This document shows positions 8,920 to 16,940 of a stretch of 64,000 nt of DNA, one piece after another. The notes beneath the pieces were generated by a model that did no database searches, had not been told where the DNA came from, and saw nothing but the letters and a program-made list of their open reading frames with translations. The stretch's first letter is position 1. Every line of letters starts with the position of its first letter. The translations under genes were made by a program, and so were the position numbers. The DNA is from Fibrobacter sp. (lineage in GTDB: Bacteria; Fibrobacterota; Fibrobacteria; Fibrobacterales; Fibrobacteraceae): NCBI RefSeq assembly GCF_017545445.1, contig NZ_JAFWOM010000140.1:62001-126000 (forward strand). The letters run 5' to 3'.

Positions 8920-10209
8920 ATGTTGCGTATTGGTTTAATTGGCACGGGTACTGTTGGTGGTGGTGTCATTCAGATTCTTGAACAGAAGATTGCAGAATAC
9001 AAGGAAAAATTGGGAGTCGAACTGGAACTCTCCTGCATCTGCGCCAAGTCCGAAGAAGAAGTTGCCCCGTATAAGGCTAAGGGCTACAAGGTTTCGACCA
9101 ACGCCGACGAAATGATTGCCGGTAGCGATATTGACGTGCTTGTGGAACTCGCTGGTGGCTACAACATGCCGCGCAAGTGGATTCTTGCGGCTCTCGAAAG
9201 TGGCAAGCACGTGGTCACGGCAAACAAGGCTCTCCTCGCGAAGTACGGTCACGAAATTTTCCCGCTTGCAGCCAAGAAGGGCTTGCATGTGCTGTTCGAA
9301 GCCGCTGTCGGTGGTGGCATTCCTATCATCCGCAGTTTGCAGGAAGGTTTGCTTGGCTCTACTGTCGAAAGCTTGAGCTGCATCATCAACGGCACCTGCA
9401 ACTACATCCTCAGCCGCATGGCCGAAGAAGGACTCGATTTTGATGTTGTGTTGAAGGATGCCCAGAAGCTCGGTTTTGCCGAAGCTGACCCGACGTTTGA
9501 CATCGAAGGCATCGACTCTGCACACAAGACTGCCCTCCTTGCTAGTCTCTGCAGCGGTCACCGTGTCGATTTCGAAAAGATTTACGTTTCCGGCATTTCC
9601 AAGATTACCGCTCAGGATATCGCCATTGCCAAGGAACTCGGCTGCTGCGTGAAGCTCCTCGGCATTTACCGCCGCGATGGCGAACGCGTGGATGCCCGTG
9701 TCCATCCGTGCTTTGTTCCGCTCACCCATCAGCTTGCTAGCGTGAACCGCGTCTTGAACGCCGTGTATCTCCAGTGCGACAACCTCGGCGAAACGCTCCA
9801 GACCGGTGCTGGCGCTGGCCGTCTCCCGACTGCTTCCGCTGTTGTGGCCGACCTCGTGTCTCTTGCCCGCGCAACCGACATGGGGGAACGCAAGGCGCTC
9901 CCGATGGGCTGGTTCAACGTCGAAAACTCTGCAACGCTCGTTCCGATTTCTGAAACTAGCGCCCGCTACTACCTCCGTTTCACCTCCCGTGACGCTTGTG
10001 GCGTGCTCGCGAAGATTACGAAGATCCTCGCTGACAACAACATCTCCATCGAAACGATTATCCAGAAGGACGTGAACGATCCGGGCAAGGTGTCCATCGT
10101 CGTCATTACGGAAAAGACTCTCGATAGCAAGCTTACCAAGGCTGTGGATGCTGTGAACGCGCTCTCCGAAATTGTCGAGAAGAGCCAGGTCATCCGCTTC
10201 CTCGCTTAA
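8920..10209 (+). CDS. hom: Homoserine dehydrogenase
   Basis: Reduces aspartate semialdehyde to homoserine with NAD(P)H, the branch step to threonine and methionine; cytoplasmic. 429 residues, normal length for the monofunctional ACT-containing form. Visible motifs are the N-terminal nucleotide-binding loop GLIGTGTVGGG, the TANKALLA motif, the catalytic region GGGIPIIRSLQEGL and INGTCNYILSRM, and FAEADPTFDIEGIDSAHK. From about residue 350 an ACT domain follows (GVLAKITKILADNNISIETI), which usually allows feedback by threonine. GGAG-like ribosome site before the ATG. Its stop is 27 bases before the next gene, a sugar transferase, so co-transcription is possible although the functions are unrelated. 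Confidence 0.96.
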   Translation: MLRIGLIGTGTVGGGVIQILEQKIAEYKEKLGVELELSCICAKSEEEVAPYKAKGYKVSTNADEMIAGSDIDVLVELAGGYNMPRKWILAALESGKHVVTANKALLAKYGHEIFPLAAKKGLHVLFEAAVGGGIPIIRSLQEGLLGSTVESLSCIINGTCNYILSRMAEEGLDFDVVLKDAQKLGFAEADPTFDIEGIDSAHKTALLASLCSGHRVDFEKIYVSGISKITAQDIAIAKELGCCVKLLGIYRRDGERVDARVHPCFVPLTHQLASVNRVLNAVYLQCDNLGETLQTGAGAGRLPTASAVVADLVSLARATDMGERKALPMGWFNVENSATLVPISETSARYYLRFTSRDACGVLAKITKILADNNISIETIIQKDVNDPGKVSIVVITEKTLDSKLTKAVDAVNALSEIVEKSQVIRFLA

Positions 10210-10236
10210 TAACTTGCCTGATAATGTAGGTCGAAT

Positions 10237-11688
10237 ATGGTTCGTGCAACTACTCTGGAACGAATACTCTTAATCCTCTCGGATTTTGTAGCCTTGTCGA
10301 TTTGCTTCGCCTTGGCGTTTTGGGTGCAGTTCCATAGTGGTTGGATTCCTGACAAGTTCGATCCGAACAAGACGTTCGAAAGCTACTGGCAGTACGGACT
10401 CGTTTTGAATGTCGGTTGGCTTTCGCTGTTTGCCTTTGCCGGACTGTACCGTTCGTGGTTGTTACAATCGAGAACTCACCAAGTTTTACGCGTCTTACGG
10501 GCGGTTGTAATAGGCGTGGTTCTTGTCATTCTTTGCCTTTTCGGTGCAGAGTTCATGGGGAAGGTCTTTACGAACCAGCCGCTCAGCGAAGGTTATCTTT
10601 ACGGTTCCAGGTTCCCGTGGATATTTATTTACGGTGGGCTGGCAATCTTGTCGGTAGCGGCATTCCGCATGCTCATCTATATCTTTTTGCGGGCTTTGCT
10701 ACGCATGGGGTATGGCGCGAACAACATTCTCGTTCTCGGGGCGACGGAAGCCGGACAGAAGATTGCAGAAGATCTTGCAAAGACTCCGGCTCGCGGTCAG
10801 CGGGTCGTGGGCTTTGTCGATGAACGGTTCCAAGTTTTGCCGAAAACATTTGCGAACGTTCCTGTTCTTGGTAAATATTCCGACCTGCCAGAACTAGTCA
10901 AAAAGTTCAAAGTCAGTGGCATTATCATTGCGCACGAAAGTTCTTCGCCGCAAGAGATTATGCGCGTGCTAGTCTGGATTTGCGATCTCCCGTTGCATAT
11001 TTACATTGTCCCTGAACTATACAACGTTGTGAATGGACGGTTCAAGGCGAACCTCGTTTATGGCTTTGAATTGCAGGAACTATTTGCATTCACGATGCCG
11101 CCATGGCAAGTGCGGGTCAAGCGCTTTATCGATATCGCTTTCGGGCTTTTCCTTGGATTGATTTCGCTCCCGATTTGTTTGCTTGCGGCCATTGCAATTA
11201 AGCTTGAAGATCGCGGCCCGGTATTTTATTCGCAGGAACGCATTGGCCTTTACGGCAAGCCGTTTACTGTTTATAAATTCCGCACCATGCGTACCGATGC
11301 CGAAAAGTTCGGCGCCCAGTGGGCGACAAAAGATGACCCGCGTATTACGAAAGTGGGCAAGTTCCTCCGCAAGACCCGCATCGATGAACTTCCGCAAATT
11401 CTTTGCGTGCTGAAAGGCGACATGAGCATGGTGGGCCCTCGTCCGGAACGCGCCGTGTTCATCGGAAAGCTTCGCGAACAGATTCCATTCTACATCAGCC
11501 GCCTCAAGATGAAGCCGGGCCTCACGGGCTGGGCGCAAGTTTGCCACCACTACGATACGAGCATCGAGGACGTGCAGATCAAGCTCCAGTACGATATGTA
11601 CTATTACGAAAACATGAGCCTGCTTTTGGATTTCCAGATTTTAGCTCGAACAGTTTATGTTGTTTTAACCGGAAAAGGCGCACAATAG
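10237..11688 (+). CDS. Undecaprenyl-phosphate sugar phosphotransferase, WcaJ/ExoY type
   Basis: 483 residues with the full architecture of long initiating transferases: about four N-terminal membrane helices (residues about 10-150), a Rossmann-like central domain (NNILVLGATEAGQKIAED near residue 163), another hydrophobic segment near 295-315, and the C-terminal sugar transferase domain (YSQERIGLYGKPFTVYKFRTM, LRKTRIDELPQILCVLKGDMS, GPRPER, KPGLTGWAQV). It transfers a sugar-1-phosphate from a UDP-sugar to undecaprenyl phosphate at the inner membrane to start polysaccharide synthesis. It differs from the transferase at 3778-4950 in its N-terminal half. It ends in a characteristic polar tail shortly before a large inverted repeat. 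Confidence 0.92.
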   Translation: MVRATTLERILLILSDFVALSICFALAFWVQFHSGWIPDKFDPNKTFESYWQYGLVLNVGWLSLFAFAGLYRSWLLQSRTHQVLRVLRAVVIGVVLVILCLFGAEFMGKVFTNQPLSEGYLYGSRFPWIFIYGGLAILSVAAFRMLIYIFLRALLRMGYGANNILVLGATEAGQKIAEDLAKTPARGQRVVGFVDERFQVLPKTFANVPVLGKYSDLPELVKKFKVSGIIIAHESSSPQEIMRVLVWICDLPLHIYIVPELYNVVNGRFKANLVYGFELQELFAFTMPPWQVRVKRFIDIAFGLFLGLISLPICLLAAIAIKLEDRGPVFYSQERIGLYGKPFTVYKFRTMRTDAEKFGAQWATKDDPRITKVGKFLRKTRIDELPQILCVLKGDMSMVGPRPERAVFIGKLREQIPFYISRLKMKPGLTGWAQVCHHYDTSIEDVQIKLQYDMYYYENMSLLLDFQILARTVYVVLTGKGAQ

Positions 11689-11694
11689 CTTCGC

Positions 11695-11810
11695 AGTAGA
11701 CAGTAGGCAGTGGCTAGTAGACAGGGTTAGTTAGGCGGCTGCGCCGCGATTATAAAAAACTTTCTACTTCCTACTTCCTACTAACCACTAACCACCAACC
11801 ACTAACCACT
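11695..11810. repeat. Intergenic inverted repeat of AGTGGTTAGT / ACTAACCACT heptads
   Basis: A left arm rich in AGTAG, CAGTGG and GGTTAGTTAG (11695-11734) faces a right arm of CTACTTCC and ACTAACCACTAACCACC units (11764-11810). Between them is a GCGGC-TGC-GCCGC hairpin (11735-11747). The arms are imperfectly complementary, so the transcript could fold into a long stem. It ends five bases before the nadC start and leaves nadC with no visible Shine-Dalgarno sequence. A sibling element lies at 48999-49090. Confidence 0.8.
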
Positions 11811-11814
11811 TCTT

Positions 11815-12678
11815 ATGTACGGCGATAATTCTACTCCAGTTTTCCCAACCGAAGATGCTCTCACCATGATCCGCCTCGCTTTGGCGGAAGACGTTCGCAC
11901 GGGCGATGTCACGAGCGAATGGACCATCCCTGCAGACCAGAAACAGCATGCCCGCCTCATCGCAAAAGAAGATGGCGTGCTCGCCGGCCTCCCGATTATC
12001 GAACTCGTGTTCCAGGAACTCAAGGCGAACGCCAAGGTGACGCTCCACAAGAAAGATGGCGACGTGGTGAAGAAGGGTGACTTGATTGCCGAACTCGACG
12101 GTACGACGCATGAACTTTTGACGGGCGAACGCACGCTCCTGAACTTCATCCAGCAGCTCTCCGGTGTGGCAACGGTTGCTCACACGTTCCAGGAAGCTTT
12201 GAAAGGCGGCAAGACGAAGGTGCTCGACACCCGCAAGACGATTCCTGGATTCCGCACGTTGCAGAAATACGCCGTTCGCGTCGGTGGCGGTTCCAACCAC
12301 CGCATGGGCCTCTTTGACATGGTGCTCGTGAAGGATAACCACATTGCCGCCGCCGGTGGCGTGCTTGAAGCTCTTGAAGTCGTCAAGAAGAACAACAAGC
12401 AGGGCTTGATGGTCGAAATGGAAGTCGAAAACTTTGACCAGCTCCGCGCACTCCTCAACAAGGGTGTCGATGTCATCATGCTCGACAACATGAGCAACGA
12501 AATGATGGCCGAAGCTTTGAAAATTATCAAGGAAAGCGGCGACAAGGTGCTTGTGGAAGGTTCCGGCAACATGACGCTCGAACGCGCGAAGCAGATTGCA
12601 ACGCTCGGCCTCGACTTCATCTCCGTCGGTGCCCTCACGCACAGCGTCAAAGCCCTCGACATCTCGATGCGCATTTAA
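11815..12678 (+). CDS. nadC: Nicotinate-nucleotide pyrophosphorylase (quinolinate phosphoribosyltransferase)
   Basis: Converts quinolinate and PRPP to nicotinate mononucleotide, CO2 and pyrophosphate in de novo NAD synthesis; cytoplasmic. 287 residues, the usual length. Motifs include EDVRTGDVTSE near the N-terminus, the GERTLLNFIQ.LSG active-site helix, DTRKTIPGFR, KYAVRVGGGSNHR, LVKDNHI, VEMEVEN, IMLDNMS, and the C-terminal EGSGNMTLERA and DFISVGALTHS phosphate-binding segments. All are typical for the family. nadA and nadB are not nearby. The repeat element lies immediately upstream in place of a normal ribosome-binding site. Confidence 0.96.
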   Translation: MYGDNSTPVFPTEDALTMIRLALAEDVRTGDVTSEWTIPADQKQHARLIAKEDGVLAGLPIIELVFQELKANAKVTLHKKDGDVVKKGDLIAELDGTTHELLTGERTLLNFIQQLSGVATVAHTFQEALKGGKTKVLDTRKTIPGFRTLQKYAVRVGGGSNHRMGLFDMVLVKDNHIAAAGGVLEALEVVKKNNKQGLMVEMEVENFDQLRALLNKGVDVIMLDNMSNEMMAEALKIIKESGDKVLVEGSGNMTLERAKQIATLGLDFISVGALTHSVKALDISMRI

Positions 12679-12715
12679 GTTGTTCCCCGTTTTGGGGACG
12701 TTTTATGTGAATAAC

Positions 12716-12742
12716 TGTCACCCCGGACACCGTTCCGGGGTC
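12716..12742. repeat. Dispersed palindrome TGTCACCCCGGA...TCCGGGGTC
   Basis: CCCCGGA and TCCGGGG face each other around a short CACCGT loop. The same design (TGTCATCCCGG...CCGGGATC) appears at 52405-52509 and 57979-58007 in this window, always between genes. It lies between the convergent ends of nadC and the small gene at 12762, so it may also act as a weak terminator. Confidence 0.75.
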
Positions 12743-12761
12743 GGATTCGGATGATGTTGTT

Positions 12762-13283
12762 TTAGAAAAACTTTTTAGAAAATGATGGAAGAGTTTCCGC
12801 TTTAAAATGAAGTTTTAGAGCGGATACGAGACTGTCGTCCTGAAATTCTTCGTCTAGACGTGATAAAACGCTAACGCCTTCTTCAAAGCTTGCTTCGTTG
12901 AATAGGACAAAACTTGTGTTGTGAAAAGAAGAAACAAGGGCATGGAGATTATTATAGGTGCCTTTGAATTTTTTTAGAATTTTTTTCAATTGCTTTCGAA
13001 TTGAGGCGTCTACATTAAACTTCATATCTCCAAGCAACGCACTATCGTTGTCTAAAATGAACGCAAAATCCATGGAACAAGGCTGTAGGCTTGGTGAACA
13101 TACTTTTGCCAAGTTATCTCCATCTACAACAAGGGCGCTGTTAGGTGTATAAGCAAAATCGGTCTGTTTAAGATTCTGGTCTGGTTGGTTTTCTTTTTGT
13201 GCTAATGAATAAAAATCAGTACGTGCTTGCGGTGCACATCGATTTACAAGGTTTGCAGACTTTTGGTAGTCATATTTAGGCAT
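12762..13283 (-). CDS. Small PD-(D/E)XK-like protein paired with an AAA ATPase
   Basis: 173 residues; not a recognised family. The region CSMDFAFILDNDSALLGDMK has D72, then D86-M-K88 thirteen residues on, inside two predicted strands, followed by a helix rich in lysine. This matches the core pattern of PD-(D/E)XK nucleases (D, then D/E-x-K), so a nuclease is a reasonable inference, though a short one. A TTG directly upstream at 13286 would add one residue, but GAGG at six bases from the ATG at 13283 supports that start. The start overlaps the stop of the ATPase gene by eight bases, meaning translational coupling. The two genes stand alone on this strand. Confidence 0.6.
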   Translation of the reverse strand: MPKYDYQKSANLVNRCAPQARTDFYSLAQKENQPDQNLKQTDFAYTPNSALVVDGDNLAKVCSPSLQPCSMDFAFILDNDSALLGDMKFNVDASIRKQLKKILKKFKGTYNNLHALVSSFHNTSFVLFNEASFEEGVSVLSRLDEEFQDDSLVSALKLHFKAETLPSFSKKFF

Positions 13284-14601
13284 CAAAATCCTCTATCCCG
13301 GAATACAAGTCAATCTTTTCTAAAGATTTGTTGAATACCTTGAATATTGGGGAAATATTCAAGCCACAGTTTTTGAATTGATATGTATAAGAGTCAGAAT
13401 TTATGCTTTCTGCAAGATAAAAACATACTTTGTCTTGAACATTGTTTCCAAATTCGTGTTCTGAGACATGCTTGATTGCTCTGATAAAATCAGGACTGTG
13501 GCTTGCGATGAGAAATTTAACTCCGAGGTGTTTATGGAGACGAATTACAAGACGGGCATATTCGACTACCCATTGAGGATGAAGATGAGCTTCGGGTTCG
13601 TCAAGAATCAGTAATGTCTTGTCATTAAGATTCCCAGAGGCGTAAAGCATTTGAAGTATGGAAAATGACTTTAAACCTGTCGCGCATTCCAAAAGGTTAA
13701 ATGATTTACCGTCTGGACGGTGGTAAATAAATTGCTCGTAATTATCTTTCTTTACCCAATTAGAACTTCCGTTTAATAACCCTAAGTTTTCATTGCCGGT
13801 AAAGTCAAAGTCGGAATACGAATTTTTTCTTTTTAGGGAATTGTTCAATAAGTTCCAGTGTGGCCGGTAGGATTGATTTTCTCCCAAAGCCATAGGGGAA
13901 TCTATGTAGAATACGTTCTTGACGGTACTTGGAATTGCTACGTTATCGTTCTCTGTATCTAAAATAGGAACGGATTCTTCATAAATGTTAAATAAATTTG
14001 GATTGATGCCGTTACCTTCGCCAAAGGCGTTTTTCCAGAATTTTTGGAATAGGCCGGCTTTGCGTTCTGCTTTTGCCCGAGTTGCTTCTTTTTCTATTTG
14101 ATACAGACGTTCGTCTATATATGTTGCGATTTCTGGTAAATCTATAATATCAACAATATTGCCGATAATGGATTCGAATATTTTCCGGGTCCTCTTAATT
14201 TGGTTTTGCTTTTTATCGAGCGGGCTTATAAAAGGAATTGTTTCAAGTGCATTTTTTAATGTTTGGATTGCTGCATGAAGCTTTTCTAGGTGAATATAGT
14301 TGGTGCTAAAGAAAGGATATAGTTCATTGGTCAATTTTGCCAATGCCGTTTTTGAGATAAGTCCGGTTAAGTTATTGCTTGCAAAAAATAATGCTTGGAT
14401 TATGGGCAGGATATCTTTTGCCCACGTGTTTTGATCCACGATTTCTTCGTATTTGATGGCCGAAGACAACAAATTGTATGTTTGATTGGCTATAGTGCTT
14501 TTTCCGGAACCATTTATTCCGGATAATACTGAAATTCCGTCCAGTTTTATTTCGGCAGATTCAACTGCACGAAAATGCTCAATTTTAACCCTAAGACTCA
14601 T
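13276..14601 (-). CDS. AAA/ABC-type ATPase of the OLD/RecF-like superfamily
   Basis: 441 residues. Walker A is G28-INGSGKS at 28-36, a helical middle section (about 60-200) has many charged residues and could form a coiled coil arm, and the C-terminal part has the LLILDEPEAHLHPQW Walker B/D-loop block and an ASHSPDF switch histidine. This is the SMC-like fold of AAA_15/AAA_21 ATPases often found in anti-phage systems (for example partners in Septu, Gabija or retron effector pairs), usually with a nuclease or other effector next door. No Toprim domain is present in this protein itself. AAAGGGG ribosome site before the ATG at 14601. Overlaps the PD-(D/E)XK-like gene by eight bases. About 255 AT-rich bases separate it from the divergent polysaccharide locus. 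Confidence 0.82.
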   Translation of the reverse strand: MSLRVKIEHFRAVESAEIKLDGISVLSGINGSGKSTIANQTYNLLSSAIKYEEIVDQNTWAKDILPIIQALFFASNNLTGLISKTALAKLTNELYPFFSTNYIHLEKLHAAIQTLKNALETIPFISPLDKKQNQIKRTRKIFESIIGNIVDIIDLPEIATYIDERLYQIEKEATRAKAERKAGLFQKFWKNAFGEGNGINPNLFNIYEESVPILDTENDNVAIPSTVKNVFYIDSPMALGENQSYRPHWNLLNNSLKRKNSYSDFDFTGNENLGLLNGSSNWVKKDNYEQFIYHRPDGKSFNLLECATGLKSFSILQMLYASGNLNDKTLLILDEPEAHLHPQWVVEYARLVIRLHKHLGVKFLIASHSPDFIRAIKHVSEHEFGNNVQDKVCFYLAESINSDSYTYQFKNCGLNISPIFKVFNKSLEKIDLYSGIEDFDA

Positions 14602-14856
14602 TATAGCCCCTTTCTTGCTCTAAAATATATAAAATTAGGGTGCTTTTGCGCAATATCACCATTTTAGGGGTTCCTTATATAGTTTAAATTAATAGTTTTT
14701 AGTTATTAATTCCCATTTCAATTTGATTTTTCTCACAAAATGAAAGATTTTTGCACGGAAAATAAAATTTTTTCCATTACAGTCTTGTAAGTTTTTTTGT
14801 AGTTATTTATATTTAACCATAATAGTTTGTTTTACAATGATAAAGGAACTAATTTT

Positions 14857-15693
14857 GTGAGTCTATCTGCGTACAGTGCACTGCTCTGCGTTTGCAATGA
14901 GGATAAATCCGAATGGCTATCTGTTGCTTTGGATAGCATGCTTTGCCAGACTGTGAAACCTGACGAGATTGTTTTGGTCCAAAACGGTCCCTTGGCAGAC
15001 AGTTTGGATGCAACGATATATCGGTACAAAGAAAATAATCCTGAAATAATCAAGATTTTGCCCTTGCCAGATAAGGTTAGCGTGGGGCTGGCCTTGCAAC
15101 AGGGTGTTCTCGCTTGTTCGCACGGCTTTATCGCTTGTATGGACGCGGATGGTTATTCTGTTCCGACTCGCATCGAAGAAGAACTTGGCGCCTTGTTTGA
15201 AAACAAGGTTGACATGGTGGGGTCCGACATCGATGAATTTGTTGAATCTACGGACAATGTTGTTGCTCACCGGAAGTATCCCGAAACCCCGGAGCAGATA
15301 TACAGATTTGCAAAAAGAAAAGTTCCGATGGCCCATTCGTCTGTTTTGTTCAAAAAGAGAATGGTGCTTGCCTGTGGAAATTATGAAGATTTCTATTTGG
15401 CCGAAGATTACGCCTTGTTTATCAGGCTTTTAGGCATTTGTGCCAAAGGGTATAATATCCAAAAGACGTTGGTGTATAAGCGAGTTAGCGAAGATTTTTA
15501 CGAACAACGCCGTGGCCGTAAATATTTCAGGGCGATGACTTCGTTTAATAAAAAATTCTTTAAGACGAAATGGTTTGGCTATAGGGATTACGTCGTTCGT
15601 TCTATAAAGAATTGCTTGGATTGTATGAAACCCAATGCGGCAAGAGGCCTTGTTTGCAATAGGGGTTGTGTGGAAAAGGATTATGCTAGATAA
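14857..15693 (+). CDS. Family 2 glycosyltransferase
   Basis: 278 residues in a GT-A fold: SALLCVCNEDKSEWL at the N-terminus, PDEIVLVQNGP, then ACMDADGYSVPTRIE with a DAD metal-binding motif and a late EDYALFIRLL, the usual acceptor-side acidic motif. Likely adds a sugar to the growing polysaccharide on the inner face of the membrane. The open frame can be read from a TTG at 14827, but a GTG at 14857 follows AAAGGA by nine bases and gives a typical N-terminus, so 14857 is chosen. First gene of the plus-strand polysaccharide locus; its end overlaps fcl by 11 bases. Confidence 0.88.
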   Translation: MSLSAYSALLCVCNEDKSEWLSVALDSMLCQTVKPDEIVLVQNGPLADSLDATIYRYKENNPEIIKILPLPDKVSVGLALQQGVLACSHGFIACMDADGYSVPTRIEEELGALFENKVDMVGSDIDEFVESTDNVVAHRKYPETPEQIYRFAKRKVPMAHSSVLFKKRMVLACGNYEDFYLAEDYALFIRLLGICAKGYNIQKTLVYKRVSEDFYEQRRGRKYFRAMTSFNKKFFKTKWFGYRDYVVRSIKNCLDCMKPNAARGLVCNRGCVEKDYAR

Positions 15694-16855
15694 AAATTCA
15701 AAAATTTATGTTGCTGGACATCACGGGTTGGTGGGTTCTGCCATTTGGAACAACCTTAAATCTCGCGGTTACAACAATCTAGTCGGGCGTACCCATAAGG
15801 AACTCGATTTAACGGACCAGTACGCTGTCAAGAAATTTTTTGACGAGGAACGCCCTGATGCCGTTGTGCTCGCGGCGGCCTTTGTCGGCGGCATTATGGC
15901 GAACTCGCTTTATCGTGCCGATTTCATGATGATGAACATGAAAATCCAGTGCAACGTATTCAGCGAGGCATATGCACACAACGTTAAGAAGTTTTTGTTC
16001 CTTGGCTCTACCTGCATTTATCCGAAAAATGCTCCGCAGCCCATGAAAGAAGACGCGCTCCTCACAAGCGAACTCGAATACACGAACGAGGAATACGCCA
16101 TTGCGAAAATTGCGGGCCTCAAGATGTGCGAAAGCTACAACTTGCAATATGGCACCAACTACATCGCCGTGATGCCCACAAACCTTTACGGACCGAACGA
16201 CAACTTCCACTTGGAAAACAGTCACGTGATGCCGGCCATGATGCGCAAGATTTATCTGGCCAAGCTCATCCACGACAACGACTGGCAAAGCATCAAGATC
16301 GATATGGACAAACGCCCCGTCGAAGGCATCAACGGTAACGCCTCGCAAGATGAAATCTTGAAAGTCCTCACCAAGTACGGTATCGAGAACAACAAGGTGA
16401 CGCTTTGGGGCACGGGCAAGCCGCTCCGCGAATTCCTCTGGAGCGAAGACATGGCAGACGCTTCGGTCCATGTGCTTTTGAACGTGAACTTTAGCGACAT
16501 CATCGGCATCGAGAAATACTCTAGTGTGCATTATGGCGCAAGCGTCGATGGTGCTGTTGACCGCAACCACAGTGCTGGCCGCGGCGGCGCTATCCCGAAA
16601 CTCGGTGAAATCCGCAACTGCCACATCAACGTGGGCACGGGCAAGGAACTCACCATCCGCGAACTCAGCGAACTTGTGGTGAAGGCCGTGGGCTTCGAAG
16701 GCGAAGTTGTGTTTGACGCAAGCAAGCCCGACGGCACAATGCGCAAACTCATCGACGTGAGCAAACTCCACAGCCTCGGCTGGACGCACAAAGTCGAAAT
16801 CGACCAAGGCGTACAGAAACTATTTGACTGGTACAAAGGGAGCTTGGCTCATTAA
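15683..16855 (+). CDS. fcl: GDP-L-fucose synthase (long form)
   Basis: Epimerises and reduces GDP-4-keto-6-deoxymannose to GDP-L-fucose with NADPH. The 390-residue protein has the extended SDR fold: VAGHHGLVGSAIW near the start, LFLGSTCIYPKNAPQPM, then YAIAK as the YxxxK catalytic pair and PTNLYGPNDNF. It is about 70 residues longer than the E. coli enzyme (about 320); the additions lie around KRPVEGINGNASQDEIL and HYGASVDGAVDRNHSAGRGG. Shorter insertions of this sort are known in Bacteroidetes enzymes. The ATG at 15683 follows AAAAGGA; an upstream frame to 15635 lies inside the previous gene. Works with gmd just downstream. Confidence 0.93.
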   Translation: MLDKNSKIYVAGHHGLVGSAIWNNLKSRGYNNLVGRTHKELDLTDQYAVKKFFDEERPDAVVLAAAFVGGIMANSLYRADFMMMNMKIQCNVFSEAYAHNVKKFLFLGSTCIYPKNAPQPMKEDALLTSELEYTNEEYAIAKIAGLKMCESYNLQYGTNYIAVMPTNLYGPNDNFHLENSHVMPAMMRKIYLAKLIHDNDWQSIKIDMDKRPVEGINGNASQDEILKVLTKYGIENNKVTLWGTGKPLREFLWSEDMADASVHVLLNVNFSDIIGIEKYSSVHYGASVDGAVDRNHSAGRGGAIPKLGEIRNCHINVGTGKELTIRELSELVVKAVGFEGEVVFDASKPDGTMRKLIDVSKLHSLGWTHKVEIDQGVQKLFDWYKGSLAH

Positions 16856-16864
16856 TCTTAATAA

Positions 16865-16916
16865 GGTCCCTGAGCATGCCGAAGGGCCGAAACATGTCAT
16901 TGCGAGCGAAGCAATC
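16865..16916. repeat. Two dispersed palindromes between fcl and gmd
   Basis: GGTCCCTGAGCATGCCGAAGGGCC (16865-16888) and TGTCATTGCGAGCGAAGCAATC (16895-16916) are both palindromic. Variants of these two sequences are scattered between genes in many unrelated bacterial genomes. They lie back to back in the 85-base gap and leave the GMD ribosome site intact. Confidence 0.8.
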
Positions 16917-16940
16917 TAGAACATTTAAAGGTACAAACAA

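Noticed and set aside
11764..11810. CRISPR-like array of short repeats
   Set aside because: Units are 7-10 bases, with no 25-35 base repeats or unique spacers, and no cas genes.
15809..16807. 332-codon minus-strand open frame opposite fcl
   Set aside because: Artefact of codon bias on the opposite strand of a certain gene.
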